A stretch of DNA of 64,000 bases from Streptoalloteichus tenebrarius (GCF_024171885.1 NZ_JAMTCP010000005.1:100249-164248), one strand, 5' to 3'. Shown: positions 26,040 through 34,795, counted from the stretch's first letter. Program-made: numbers and translations. The notes: generated from the sequence alone by a model not told the origin.

Positions 26040-26330
26040 TGTCGTCGGCTGGTTCTGCGGTGGACCCACCAGGAAGATTCACCTGGCCTGCGATGGGCAC
26101 GGCCGACCGATGATCCGTCCAACCGGGAGATCGCGGACAAGGGTTGGTCCAGCCATGTGGTCCGGACTCAACCGCGCGGACGGGATGTTCTGGCCGTCAT
26201 CCCCGAACGCCGGGACCAGCGAGCCGCCTGACTGCGTCGCGGCCGGACAGATGGTCGTTCCCCGGCTTGCGGCCCGCTCTCTATCGGTGTCGCCACGTGG
26301 TTGAGCGTTGCTTCAACCGGGTTCAAGCAG
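26040..26330 (+). pseudogene. IS5-type transposase C-terminal remnant
   Basis: After the ninth unit the frames give CDGHGRP-like and KGYSS-like remnants (REIADKGWSSHVVRTQPRGRDVLAVIPERRDQRAA) and then VVERCFNRVQA, which correspond to the conserved second half of IS5-group transposases (VIPER-DQ and the E residue region ERCFNRLKQ). Frame shifts and a large deletion separate the pieces, so nothing functional remains. Confidence 0.7.
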
Positions 26331-26366
26331 TTCCGGACCCTCACGACCTGGCCTTGAGGGCGGGCC

Positions 26367-27188
26367 CTAACGGCGTGGCAGGACGCTCTGAACCATCACG
26401 TGGAGCCGGGCGCGCAGGCGGGCCGGGTCGGCGGGGCCGACCGTGATCCACTCCGATCCGTCGGGGCCGGGGTCGCCGTGCAGCGCGTACCGCCCGGGAG
26501 GATCGACGTCGAACCAGCTCAGCACGGCGGAACGGTGCCGGCGGCCGAGCGGGTCCACCGCGTTGGCCGCGATCTGCCCGCCCCGCGTCCTCGGCTGGTT
26601 CATGATCTCGTCGTAGGCCCTGCGCTCGCGCGCGGCCGTGTCGACGTGGTGCACGGCGGACAGCACGCCGCCGAACTCGTCGTCGTCGGCGCGGCGGCGC
26701 TGGTCGGAGGGGGCCAGCGCCGCCGCCGGCAGGCTCACGGCCCGGCGCGGCCCCGGCGGCGCCGCCGGCAGGCGCTCGACCACCGCCGTGGCCGCGTCGA
26801 CCGAGGGGACGTGCTCGACGTGCAGGTCGCCGCCGTGGTGCTCGGACTCGCCGGGGACCTGCACCGCGACCAGCGCGCCGTCCCTCCCGTGCACCGCGAT
26901 CATCCGGAACGGCGAGACCGCGGTGGGCTCGGGCAGCCACACCGCGTCCAACCAGAGGGTGGGACGGGCGAGGGCGCGCAGCGCGTCCTCCAGGTCCGGG
27001 TCGAGCTGGTCGCCCCGGAGCAGCCCGGTCGAGCGCAGCTCGGCCGCCACGCGCCGGCGGATCTCCGCCCGCTCCTCCACGGTGTCGCCGTGCGACCGGA
27101 CCTCCAGCGGGAACGGGTAGCCGTCGAGATCCAGCGACTCCCACACCTGGTCCAGTTGCCTCGGGGTGAGCCGCCACGACGGGGCCAT
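26367..27188 (-). CDS. espG: ESX secretion-associated protein EspG
   Basis: A 273-residue EspG-family protein. It starts APSWRLTPRQLDQVWESLDLDGYPFPLEVRSHGDT, the typical opening, and ends with SWFDVDPPGRYALHGDPGPDGSEWITVGPADPARLRARL. EspG proteins are cytosolic chaperones that hold PE-PPE or PPE-like substrates soluble before export by an ESX (type VII) machine. It lies directly downstream of a PPE-like substrate gene, the usual pairing. No ESX core genes (eccB-E) are in the window. The gene borders the transposase graveyard. Confidence 0.9.
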   Translation of the reverse strand: MAPSWRLTPRQLDQVWESLDLDGYPFPLEVRSHGDTVEERAEIRRRVAAELRSTGLLRGDQLDPDLEDALRALARPTLWLDAVWLPEPTAVSPFRMIAVHGRDGALVAVQVPGESEHHGGDLHVEHVPSVDAATAVVERLPAAPPGPRRAVSLPAAALAPSDQRRRADDDEFGGVLSAVHHVDTAARERRAYDEIMNQPRTRGGQIAANAVDPLGRRHRSAVLSWFDVDPPGRYALHGDPGPDGSEWITVGPADPARLRARLHVMVQSVLPRR

Positions 27189-27271
27189 GGGATCTCCTCG
27201 TTCGCTTCTCGTGCCCTCGCGCGGGCACGGCGGCCGTCACCGGCCGCCGCCCCGCGCGTCGACGTGTCCCG

Positions 27272-28756
27272 TCACTCCCCGATGACCGGGGGAGCGACCT
27301 TGTCGATGCCGTAGATGTCGTCGGTCTCGACCAGGTAGCTCGGGCGCTGGTGCTCCTTGTCCTCGGCGCCGCCCCGTCCCGCGCCGGGGGCCATTCCCGC
27401 CGCGCCCATTCCCGCCGCACCAGGGCGGCCACCCGCCCCCGCTCCCGCGCCGCCCGGCCCGGTGGGGCCGAAACCACCGGGGCCGCCGCGCTGGCCGCCG
27501 AGCGCGCCGCTCTGGCCACCCGGTCCGGGACCGCTGCCCTTCGGGCCGGAACCGCCGGCGCCGGGGCCGCCACCGCTCACGCCACCGGGGCCGCCGGGTC
27601 GGAATCCGCCCGCGCCGCCACCGGGAAGTCCTCCACCGAAGCCACCGCCAGGGAAGCCGCCGGCGAAGCCCTCGCCGCCCCCGCCGCCGCCCTGGGGGCC
27701 GAAGTCGCCGTACCGGCCCGGGGTTGGCGTGGGCGTCGGGGTCACCGTCCTCGACGGGTCGACCACGGCCGGGTCGGGTTGGTACGGCCCCGGCCGGCGC
27801 GGGTCCGGCTGGAAGGGATCGGGTCGGTACGGGTCGGGGTGCTGCGGGGGCGGCGGCGTCACCGGGGGCGGTGTCACCGGCGGCGGGTCCACCCGAGGCG
27901 GAGGCGTCTGCCTCCGGTCGTCGCCGTCCTTGTCGGGCGAGGGCCGGTGCACCGGCCGCTCCACGCGGGGCGGTGGCGGAGGCGGTGGGGGAGGCGGCGG
28001 TGGCGGAGGCGGGGGAGGTGGTGGTGGCGGTTTCGGCTTCGACGGGTCCTCGGGCGGGCTGAACGCCGGCACCGTCGTGTCGACCTGCTGGTACACCTGG
28101 CTGTAGACCGCGTTCATCACGGCCACCGCCTGCTGCTTGGCCTCCTCCCGCTCCCGGGCCTGGGCGAAGGCGTCCATCACGCCGCCGACGGGGTTGAGCC
28201 CCGACGTCAGCAGGGTGCGCCCCCAGTTGTGCTCCTTGGGCGGCGGCACCGTGTTCTTGGTCTGCTCGGCGGCTGATCCGGCCTCGCGCAGCTTGTTGCC
28301 GGTGAGCTGGGTGGCGGCGGCCATCTGGTCGCCCCAGCGCGCCATCGGCTCGCCCGCGGCGACCGCCGCCTGCGCGGCGTCCCCCTCCCAGTGGTCGTTG
28401 ATGGCGTTGGGCAGCGCCGTGCGGAAGTCGCCGGCGGCCTCGGTCAGCTTCGTCCCGATCTTCTCCCACGCCGCGGCGATCTCGTTCATCTCGCCGGGCT
28501 TCAGGGAGTTCTGGGTCATGTCGTAGATGCGCTGGTGCTCCCAGGACGCCCAGTTGTCGCGCGCGTTGATCGCCGGCGGGTCGTAGCCGCTGACATCGTC
28601 CTCGTACCGGCGGTTCTCCCGGTGCAGCCGGTCGCGCTGCTCGTCACCCCGCTCCCGCGCGTCCCTGGCGCGCCGCTCCTCGTCCCGGGAGGGACGGCCC
28701 GTCAGCCACCGGCCCGCGTCGTCGAGGCCTCCCCCGACCGAATCCCAGAAGCCCAT
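27272..28756 (-). CDS. PPE/WXG-like ESX substrate with poly-proline and Gly-rich tail
   Basis: A 494-residue protein. The N-terminal part (about 60-240) is a helical-hairpin domain with the WEG turn at 123-125 (NDHWEGDAAQAAV), as in PPE/WXG100 secreted proteins. Residues about 254-275 are an almost pure proline run, followed by a Pro/Arg-rich part with PDPFQPDPRRPGPYQPDP repeats, a Gly-rich part and a short conserved end, VETDDIYGIDKVAPPVIGE. EspG sits immediately downstream and is likely its chaperone. Export by an ESX system to the cell surface is the probable fate. The tail likely spans or binds the cell wall. Confidence 0.85.
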   Translation of the reverse strand: MGFWDSVGGGLDDAGRWLTGRPSRDEERRARDARERGDEQRDRLHRENRRYEDDVSGYDPPAINARDNWASWEHQRIYDMTQNSLKPGEMNEIAAAWEKIGTKLTEAAGDFRTALPNAINDHWEGDAAQAAVAAGEPMARWGDQMAAATQLTGNKLREAGSAAEQTKNTVPPPKEHNWGRTLLTSGLNPVGGVMDAFAQAREREEAKQQAVAVMNAVYSQVYQQVDTTVPAFSPPEDPSKPKPPPPPPPPPPPPPPPPPPPPPRVERPVHRPSPDKDGDDRRQTPPPRVDPPPVTPPPVTPPPPQHPDPYRPDPFQPDPRRPGPYQPDPAVVDPSRTVTPTPTPTPGRYGDFGPQGGGGGGEGFAGGFPGGGFGGGLPGGGAGGFRPGGPGGVSGGGPGAGGSGPKGSGPGPGGQSGALGGQRGGPGGFGPTGPGGAGAGAGGRPGAAGMGAAGMAPGAGRGGAEDKEHQRPSYLVETDDIYGIDKVAPPVIGE

Positions 28757-28770
28757 CGCCTCTCACACCC

Positions 28771-28887
28771 CTACCGTCCGGGCAGCGTCGGCTCGCTCCG
28801 CGTCGTGATCCCGATGGCGGCGTCCCCGTGTCCCGCGTCAGCAGGCGCGGGCGTTCCCCCGGGGTCGCGGTCCGACGAGGTCGCCAT
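28771..28887 (-). CDS. small ORF, 38 aa, upstream of the PPE-like gene
   Basis: A 38-residue frame with an excellent ribosome site (AGGAGGGGCG directly before the ATG) 14 bases upstream of the PPE-like gene. The sequence is hydrophilic and disordered (MATSSDRDPGGTPAPADAG...TRSEPTLPGR). I know no family. It may be a real leader gene of the ESX-substrate operon or the stump of a longer gene that has been lost. Confidence 0.45.
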   Translation of the reverse strand: MATSSDRDPGGTPAPADAGHGDAAIGITTRSEPTLPGR

Positions 28888-29164
28888 CGCCCCTCCTGCG
28901 AGGTCACGGCTCGGACAAACGACGTTAGCAGCGCGAAACCACCCAGAGGGATGTTTCCGGCTAGTTCCGTGGAGGGGGTACGCGGTTCGTCGACCGCCCC
29001 TGATCACCGGCAACGCCCCGCGTTCCCCTGTCGTGTGGGGAGCGGGGGAGCGGGTTCGCCCGGATGGCCGCTGCCCCCGACGTCCTGTTGGTCCGATCGT
29101 GGAAAGGATTCCTCCCGACGGCGACGGAGGAACGGTCGGAACGTGACGGGGTGTGGGAGCCGGG

Positions 29165-29377
29165 ATGACCTGGTGGCTGTGGCGGTGGTGGGTTCGTGAG
29201 CGCTGCCGACGGGTGATGGCACGCCGGGGGCGGTTGCGGGTGGAGCTGGACGGCAGGCGGCGCATCGTCGTGGTCACGCCTCGGGGCGAGCGCGTCCTGC
29301 TGGAGCCGTTGCAGGCGGGAGCGCTCAGGGCGGAGTTGCGGGCCGCCGTCCGCGCCCGCGCGCGGATGGACCCGTAG
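29165..29377 (+). CDS. small basic protein, 70 aa
   Basis: Not a recognised family. It begins with MTWWLWRWWVRERCRRV, very rich in Trp and Arg, and continues LRVELDGRRRIVVVTPRGERVLLEPLQAGALRAELRAAVRARAR. The ATG at 29165 follows GGGAG. The second half looks like a small beta-sheet followed by a helix. It stands alone between the divergent ESX pair and the convergent Excalibur gene. Confidence 0.55.
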   Translation: MTWWLWRWWVRERCRRVMARRGRLRVELDGRRRIVVVTPRGERVLLEPLQAGALRAELRAAVRARARMDP

Positions 29378-29428
29378 GCGCGCCGTCCCTCTCGCGTCCG
29401 GGCGGCGGTCGCGCCGAACGGACTCGGC

Positions 29429-29953
29429 TCAGGGGACGCCGGCGTCACCGCGACCGCACGCGACGCCGTCGCGGTTGGTGTCGAGCTGGTGGCGATCCCT
29501 GCCCCGGACGGCGAGCGGCCCGAAACCGTGCTCCCGCAACCAGGCGCAGGCTTCGCCGGTCCCCGGAGGGAACCGCCACGGCACGCACTGGGAAGGCTCG
29601 CCGTAGGCGTGGTCGCAGCCGTCGGCTCCCTCGGGAACGTCCGCCGGGGCCGGCTCAGGGGCTGCCGGGGGAGGACCGGACGCGCCGGTGCGGGGCGGGG
29701 AGCCAGAGACGGTGTCCCAGTTCCCCGTGCTGGCGCGGATGTCCGCTCCTGTCGAGGTGTCCGGGACGGCGGACGGAGACGTCGTGGAGCCGGTGAACGG
29801 CAGGACGTGCGGGGCCGCGGCGGCCGTGCGGGGAGGCGGGGTGGTCGAGCCGTTCTCCGGGTACAGGGTTCGCGCCGCCACACCGGCCACCGCCAGCAGG
29901 GCGACGACACCGCAGCACACGAGACCGGCGAGCCGCAGTCGATGCCGGCTCAT
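29429..29953 (-). CDS. Excalibur calcium-binding domain protein, exported
   Basis: A 174-residue protein with an N-terminal membrane anchor or signal (RLRLAGLVCCGVVALLAVAGVAA), a Thr/Pro/Ala-rich linker and a C-terminal Excalibur domain: CDHAY...CAWLREHGF...HQLDTNRDGVACG, with the D-x-N-x-D-G-x-x-C calcium loop and paired cysteines. Such domains occur in extracellular actinomycete proteins and may bind calcium at the cell surface. The Cys-Cys at the end of the hydrophobic stretch could allow lipid attachment, but the lipobox is poor. Confidence 0.88.
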   Translation of the reverse strand: MSRHRLRLAGLVCCGVVALLAVAGVAARTLYPENGSTTPPPRTAAAAPHVLPFTGSTTSPSAVPDTSTGADIRASTGNWDTVSGSPPRTGASGPPPAAPEPAPADVPEGADGCDHAYGEPSQCVPWRFPPGTGEACAWLREHGFGPLAVRGRDRHQLDTNRDGVACGRGDAGVP

Positions 29954-30711
29954 CCGAGCCGCGCCCGTCGCGTGAGCGGCGACCCCGAGGAAGAGAACGT
30001 TGAGGGGGCCGCGCCATGCCCGACGGGCGCGGAGTCCACTATGGACCGAAGTGCGCCGCGGTAGGGCCGATTCCCGTGTCGTAGCGCGGTGATCACGTCG
30101 TCTCTCCCGTCCGGTCCTGGTGCTTCTCGTGTGCGCGAGGTTCCACGCCCGCGGCTCGCGGGAGCGGTCGCCGTGGGGAAGCGCTTTCCCCGTGGTGCGG
30201 GGAAGGACCCGGGCCGTCGAGGAGGCGCGAGATCGCAGGCCTCGCGCCCACACATGGCTGGGCGACCAGCCACGGACCACCACCCTCGTGAGGCGAACAC
30301 CCCCGTCGCGTCGCAGTGGGGCGATCTTGGGATCGTGTCGCCCCGACGACCCGTTACCGGGGAACCCCCGCTGTCCACGGTGGTCGCACCGACGTCTTTC
30401 GGCCTTCCCCCAACGAGATCTCGCTCGGTGGCCGGCGGGATTGGGCCGACCGGGGGATGTGCCCGGGCCGGTGTGGTGAATACTGCTGGCTGGGCCCGTG
30501 TGGGTTCGGAGTGGACACGTGGTGGCCGTTCGCGTCCGTCCCGGATCTCCGCGTCCGTCCGGCTGCACTTCGCCCGGCAGCGGTGTCCTCCCTGTCCACG
30601 ACCTGTCGAACACGCGGACACGTCCGCGTCGGTCGTCGTCGGGCGCCGCGGCGATGTGGGACCGTTCTCATAGGTCCCAGCCCTGTCCCAGCGTTCGCCC
30701 GGGAGGCAGCG
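29954..30711. other. 760-bp gap without a gene
   Basis: No convincing coding frame. One-mismatch copies of the 13-bp palindrome occur at 30034-30046 (GTCCACTATGGAC) and 30373-30385 (GTCCACGGTGGTC). The promoter of the SDR-cupin operon must lie at the right end. Confidence 0.5.
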
Positions 30712-31497
30712 ATGGCCGACGCGCCCGTCACCGGACTGCCCGACCTGACCGGCACGGTCACCCTCGTGACCGGGGCCGGCGGCAACATCGGAGCGGGGAT
30801 CGCCCGGCGCTTCGCGGCGGCCGGGTCCGCCGTGGTCGCCCACTACTGGTCCAGCGCCGACCGCGCCCGGCGGCTCGCCACCGGCATCCGCGCCGAGGGC
30901 GGCAGGGCGTCGTGGGAACAGGCGGACCTGCGGGACCCGGTGGCCGTGGACCGGCTGCTGGAGGCCGTGGTGGGCACGTTCGGGCGGATCGACGTGCTCG
31001 TGAACAACGCGGGTGTGCAGCCGGTGGAACCCCTGCCCGAGATGGACTTCGACCGGTGGCGCGAGGTGGTGGCCGCCAACGCGCACAGCACGTTCCTCGC
31101 CACCAGGGCGGCCGCCCGGCACATGATCGAGCAGGGCGACGGCGGCTCGGTCATCTCCATCGCCTCGATCGAGGCCGTCCACCCCGCCGTGGGGCACGCG
31201 CACTACAGCGCGGCCAAGGCCGCGGTGCGGATACACGCCCGCGCCGCCGCCGTGGAGTACGGGCCGCACGGCATCAGGGTGAACAGCGTCTCCCCCGGCC
31301 TGGTGACCAGGGAGGGGATCGAGCGGGACTGGCCGGAGGGAGTCCGGCGGTGGCGGGCGTCGGCCCCGCTGACCCGACTGGGCACGCCCGAGGACGTCGG
31401 GAACGCCTGCGTCTTCCTCGCCTCGCCGCTGGCCTCCTGGATCACCGGGCACGACCTCGTCGTCGACGGCGGGGTCTCGGCGGGGTCGGCGTGGTGA
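30712..31497 (+). CDS. short-chain dehydrogenase/reductase (FabG-like)
   Basis: A 261-residue classical SDR: TGAGGNIG at residues 20-27, NNAG, IASIEAVHP with the catalytic Ser, and YSAAKAAV with Tyr/Lys. The end ITGHDLVVDGG is typical of 3-oxoacyl-ACP reductase-like enzymes. The ATG at 30712 has GGGAGG seven bases upstream. The next gene, a cupin, overlaps it by four bases (GTGA), so the two are co-translated. Substrate unknown. Confidence 0.92.
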   Translation: MADAPVTGLPDLTGTVTLVTGAGGNIGAGIARRFAAAGSAVVAHYWSSADRARRLATGIRAEGGRASWEQADLRDPVAVDRLLEAVVGTFGRIDVLVNNAGVQPVEPLPEMDFDRWREVVAANAHSTFLATRAAARHMIEQGDGGSVISIASIEAVHPAVGHAHYSAAKAAVRIHARAAAVEYGPHGIRVNSVSPGLVTREGIERDWPEGVRRWRASAPLTRLGTPEDVGNACVFLASPLASWITGHDLVVDGGVSAGSAW

Positions 31498-31964
31498 GCG
31501 GGACGCACCAGGAGGCCGCGCGGATCGTGGAGCTGCTCGGCCTGCGCCCGCTCCCGGTCGAGGGCGGGCACTGGGCCCAGACCTGGCGCGACGACCACGG
31601 CTCGGCCATCTACTACCTGCTGGCGGCGCCGGAGTTCTCCGCGCTCCACCGGCTGGCCCACCCGGAGGTCTTCGCCTACCACGCCGGCGCGCCCGCCCGC
31701 ATGTTCCTGGTGGGCCCGGACCGCCGGGTCGAGGAGCCGGTGCTCGGACCCGACCTGGCCGCCGGCCAGCGCCCCCAGGTCGTCGTGCCCGCCGGGGCCT
31801 GGCAGGCGACCGAGACGCTGGGCGCGTGGACCCTGCTGGGCACGTTCATGGCGCCGCCCTACACCGACGACGCCGTGGAGTTCGCCGGGGCGGCCGACCT
31901 GGCCGACCTGGCCGCGCGGCACCCGGCGCACGCGGAGCGCATCCGCCGGCTCAGCCGGTCCTGA
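31494..31964 (+). CDS. cupin, DUF985 family
   Basis: A 156-residue single-domain cupin of the DUF985 type: VELLGLRPLPVEGGHWAQTWR at the start, SAIYYLLAAPEFSALHRL, VFAYHAGAPARMFLVGPD and the conserved VPAGAWQATE. Members bind a metal or sugar nucleotide in the barrel; the enzymatic role is unsettled. It overlaps the SDR gene by four bases and is followed by a strong hairpin. The pair may modify one small molecule together. Confidence 0.9.
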   Translation: MSGTHQEAARIVELLGLRPLPVEGGHWAQTWRDDHGSAIYYLLAAPEFSALHRLAHPEVFAYHAGAPARMFLVGPDRRVEEPVLGPDLAAGQRPQVVVPAGAWQATETLGAWTLLGTFMAPPYTDDAVEFAGAADLADLAARHPAHAERIRRLSRS

Positions 31965-32019
31965 TCCCCCGAGGCCCCTCGTCCGTCCACTGAGGACGAC
32001 GGGTGCCCCGGACACGAGG

Positions 32020-32052
32020 AAGGGGCGATCCGGCGGAACCGGATCGCCCCTT
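32020..32052. terminator. bidirectional hairpin terminator
   Basis: AAGGGGCGATCCGG (32020-32033) pairs perfectly with CCGGATCGCCCCTT (32039-32052), 14 bp with a 5-base loop, between the convergent cupin and His-rich repeat genes. The flanking A and T bases make it an effective terminator on both strands. Confidence 0.9.
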
Positions 32053-32130
32053 GTGCCCCGGGTGGACGTCGTCGGTGCGTCACCGTCGCGCGGTGGGAGG
32101 CACCTCAGGACGTCGCCAGGTCCTCGGCCG

Positions 32131-34149
32131 TCACTCGTCGCGGAACTTGTTGCCGGAGCCGGCGGCGGTGGCGCTGTCCACCTCGGACTCGCCGGTGTCA
32201 CCGGTGTCACCGGACTCGGCGTTGCCGGAGCCGGCGGTGCCGATGGCGGTGGTGTCCTCGCTGGCGATCGCGATGGCGTCCACGTCGCCGTAGTTGTTGC
32301 CACCGGTGGAGATGGCGTCACCGGAGTCGCCGGAGTCGCCGCTCGCGGAGAGGTTGGCGCTGACGGCGTCGTCGTCACCGTAGCTGCCGTAGCTGTGGTG
32401 ACCGTACCCCTTGTGGTGGTGGCCGTAGCCGTGGTGGTGGCCGTACCCCTTGTGGTGCCCGTAACCCTTGTGGTGGCCGTAGCCGTGGTGACCGTAGCCC
32501 TTGTGGTGGCCGTAGCCGTAGCCGTGGTGGCCGTAGCCGTGGTGACCGTAGCCCTTGCCGTGCCCACTCGCGGTGGCGCTGTCGATGTCGACGTCGCCGG
32601 AGTCACCGGTGTCGCCGCTCGCGGCGTTGCCGGAGGCGACGGCGCCACTGCAGAAGGTCGTCGAGCTGGCGATCGCGATGCAGTGCACGTCGCCGTAGTT
32701 GTTGCCGCCAGCGGCGATCACGTCGCCGGAGTCGCCGGTGTCACCGGAGATCCCGACGTTGCCGCTGGTGGCGTCGGAGTCGTGGCCGTAGCCGTGGTGG
32801 TGCCCGTAACCCTTGTGGTGGCCGTAGCCGTGGTGACCGTAGCCCTTGTGGTGGCCGTGGCCGTAGCCGTGGTGGCCGTAGCCGTGGCCCTTGTGGCCGT
32901 AGGTCCGGTCGCCGTAGCCCTTGTGACCGAACCGCTTGTGGCCGTAGCCGGCGGCGGTGGCGCTGTCGATGTCGACGTCGCCGGAGTCACCGGTGACACC
33001 GGTGGCCGCGTTGCCGGAGGCCAGGGCGCCCACGCAGGTGGTGTCCTCGCTGGCGATGGCGATGCAGTGCACGTCGCCGAAGTTGTTGCCACCGGTCGAG
33101 ATGGCGTCGCCGGAGTCGCCGGAGTCACCCGAGACGCCGACGTTGCCGCTGGTGGCGTCGCTGTCGTAGTAGTCGTAGTGCTCGGAGTACGGGCCGTAAC
33201 CGTGGTGGTGGTGGTACGGGCGGTGGCCCTTGTGGTGGTGGCCGTAGCCCTTGTGGTGCCCGTAGCCCTTGTGGTGCCCGTAACCCTTGTGGTGGTGGCC
33301 GTAGCCGTGGTGGTGGCCGTACCCGTCACGGTCGGAGATCTTCTCGGCCTCACCCTTGTCACCCTTGTGGCCCTTGAACCACTTGTGGAACCAGTGGCCC
33401 GTGGTGGTGACGCTGTCGACGTCGACGTCACCGGAGTCGCCGGAGTCGCCGGTCTCGACGTTGCCGGAGCCCACCGTGCCCAGGCAGGTGGTGCCGTCCT
33501 CGTCGCCGGCCACGGTGATGCAGTCGACGTCGTTGTAGTTGTTGCCACCACTGGTCAGCGCGTCGCCGGTGTCGCCGGTGTCGCCGGTGGCGGCGACGTT
33601 CCAGCTCGCGGCCTCCTCGCTGAAGTAGTCGTAGTAGCCGTGGTGGCCGTAGTGGTGGTACGGGCGGTGGCCCTTGTGGTGGTGGCCGTGCCCCTTGTGG
33701 TGGTGACCCTTGTGATGGCCCTTGTGGTGGTGGCCCTTGTGCCCGTGGCCGCTGCGGCCGTGGGCCTGGCTGTTGATGCCGGCGTCACCGGAGTCCCCGC
33801 TGTCGCCACTGTTGACGTTGCCGGACTCCTGGGCGCCGCCGCCGCAGAGCTTGCCGGTGTCGTCGCCCACCAGGATCTTGCAGACGTTCTTCCAGCTATT
33901 GCCGCCGAAGGTCAGCGCGTCACCGGTGTCACCGGAGACACCGGTGTCCGCGAAGTTGCCCAAGGTCGCGTCCCCGCCGGCGTGCCCCGCCTGCAACTGG
34001 AACGGCAGCCACTGGAGGGAGCTGTGGGCCCTGGCCCCGTCCTCCAGTGGTTCGGCCGCTTGCGCGGGGCCCGCGGACAGCAGGCTGGGGAGCCAGAGAC
34101 TGCCCGCGATCGAGGCTACGGCCAAGCCTCGGCGAATCTGTTTCGACAT
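32131..34149 (-). CDS. secreted modular protein with His-Gly-Tyr linkers and GDSGD modules
   Basis: A 672-residue exported protein that I do not recognise. A signal peptide (SKQIRRGLAVASIAGSLWLPSLLSAGPAQA) leads to five modules of about 70-80 residues. Each has a GDSGDSGD-type tract, a GGNNYGDV turn, a short hydrophobic strand with a cysteine pair (CIAIASEDTTC and variants), a SGNAASGDTGDSGD tract and a VDIDSATA end. Modules 1-4 keep both cysteines; in module 5 both are replaced by alanine (DAIAIASEDTTAIG). Four linkers made of HKGYGHH/HHGYGH units join them and hold well over a hundred histidines. The signals suggest a surface or matrix protein that binds metal (His) and perhaps calcium (Asp-Gly tracts). 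The ATG at 34149 has GGAAAGGAAG upstream. Confidence 0.88.
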   Translation of the reverse strand: MSKQIRRGLAVASIAGSLWLPSLLSAGPAQAAEPLEDGARAHSSLQWLPFQLQAGHAGGDATLGNFADTGVSGDTGDALTFGGNSWKNVCKILVGDDTGKLCGGGAQESGNVNSGDSGDSGDAGINSQAHGRSGHGHKGHHHKGHHKGHHHKGHGHHHKGHRPYHHYGHHGYYDYFSEEAASWNVAATGDTGDTGDALTSGGNNYNDVDCITVAGDEDGTTCLGTVGSGNVETGDSGDSGDVDVDSVTTTGHWFHKWFKGHKGDKGEAEKISDRDGYGHHHGYGHHHKGYGHHKGYGHHKGYGHHHKGHRPYHHHHGYGPYSEHYDYYDSDATSGNVGVSGDSGDSGDAISTGGNNFGDVHCIAIASEDTTCVGALASGNAATGVTGDSGDVDIDSATAAGYGHKRFGHKGYGDRTYGHKGHGYGHHGYGHGHHKGYGHHGYGHHKGYGHHHGYGHDSDATSGNVGISGDTGDSGDVIAAGGNNYGDVHCIAIASSTTFCSGAVASGNAASGDTGDSGDVDIDSATASGHGKGYGHHGYGHHGYGYGHHKGYGHHGYGHHKGYGHHKGYGHHHGYGHHHKGYGHHSYGSYGDDDAVSANLSASGDSGDSGDAISTGGNNYGDVDAIAIASEDTTAIGTAGSGNAESGDTGDTGESEVDSATAAGSGNKFRDE

Positions 34150-34795
34150 CGCACTTCCTTTCCTTGTCCCCGGGTTCTGCGGACCCGGCGGGCCTTGCTG
34201 GCGGCTGCCGCGGTCGGGGCGCGGAATCAGGGACACCGCCCGGGATCTCCGTGCCGACGCGCTGCCGACTCGGTCGTCCGTGCGACGGGCCTCGGGAGGG
34301 CCCGGTGGTTCGGCAGGTCTGTGGTCCTGCGGACTGGTGGAGTTGTCGTCGCGTTGTCGTTGATCTCCAGCCGATGCTGTTGATCAGTTTTCGGAGGCGG
34401 ACCGTTGTTCCGCCAATACTGCTTACCAAGTTCGGCAGCGGCGAACAGGACGAGATCCGAAGAAACGCCTGTACTGGTTACGGGGGTGTGGCCAAACCCG
34501 GCGCCCCGTCCTTTTCCAAATGCGGACCCGATTTTTCACTCACCCGGATGGCGGCGCCCGGACCTGGCGAGGCGAGTGAACGCGATCAGTAGCCGGGCTG
34601 CGCGGGTGAGGGACAGGGGCGCGGGAGGACGGGCCGGGGGCCGTCGTCCGCCGACCGCGCTTCGTGACCATGAAGTTGATCAGTTGGTCACGGTGCGCGA
34701 GGAGAGTGGCGGCCGATCGTCCACCCGATCAGCGGGGGTGGGGCGGTGGGACGGGCGGCGACGGACACGATGCGCTGCCGTCGGCCCGTTCCGCC
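34150..34795. other. 645-bp gap
   Basis: Contains the promoter of the His-rich repeat gene and the 3' flank of the exonuclease gene. No coding region is convincing. Local AT content rises around 34365-34520 (for example TTGATCAGTTTTCGGAGG), as expected for promoter or regulatory DNA. Confidence 0.5.

Larger units (their letters stand above)
23275..26320 (+). mobile_element. tandem array of decayed IS5-type transposase fragments (about 9 units)
   Basis: Each unit of about 280-460 bp starts at what was the transposase start (GGGCATGAGTTGGCCGG; about 23275, 23608, 24060, 24361, 24674, 25002, 25316, 25607 and 25917). It runs through fragments recognisable as an IS5-family transposase (EQGWxIExLL; RVINGMLF; DWEVWVDSxxVRAHQHTTGAN) and then, out of frame, into a common tail (TTTGAGGGCAGGCTTGAGGA...GTCCTCACAGTTGG) joined to the next unit. 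Most copies lack the GRPPGGGA and WRDLPERYGPW segments; the second unit (23608-23830) is the most complete. No unit has an intact frame. Only the last is followed by sequence from the 3' half of the gene. Confidence 0.75.

Noticed and set aside
32131..34149. Calling the His-rich protein a chaplin, rodlin or RTX toxin
   Set aside because: No chaplin domain or rodlin core is present, and the GGxGxDxUx nonapeptide of RTX proteins does not recur. Only the general style is similar.
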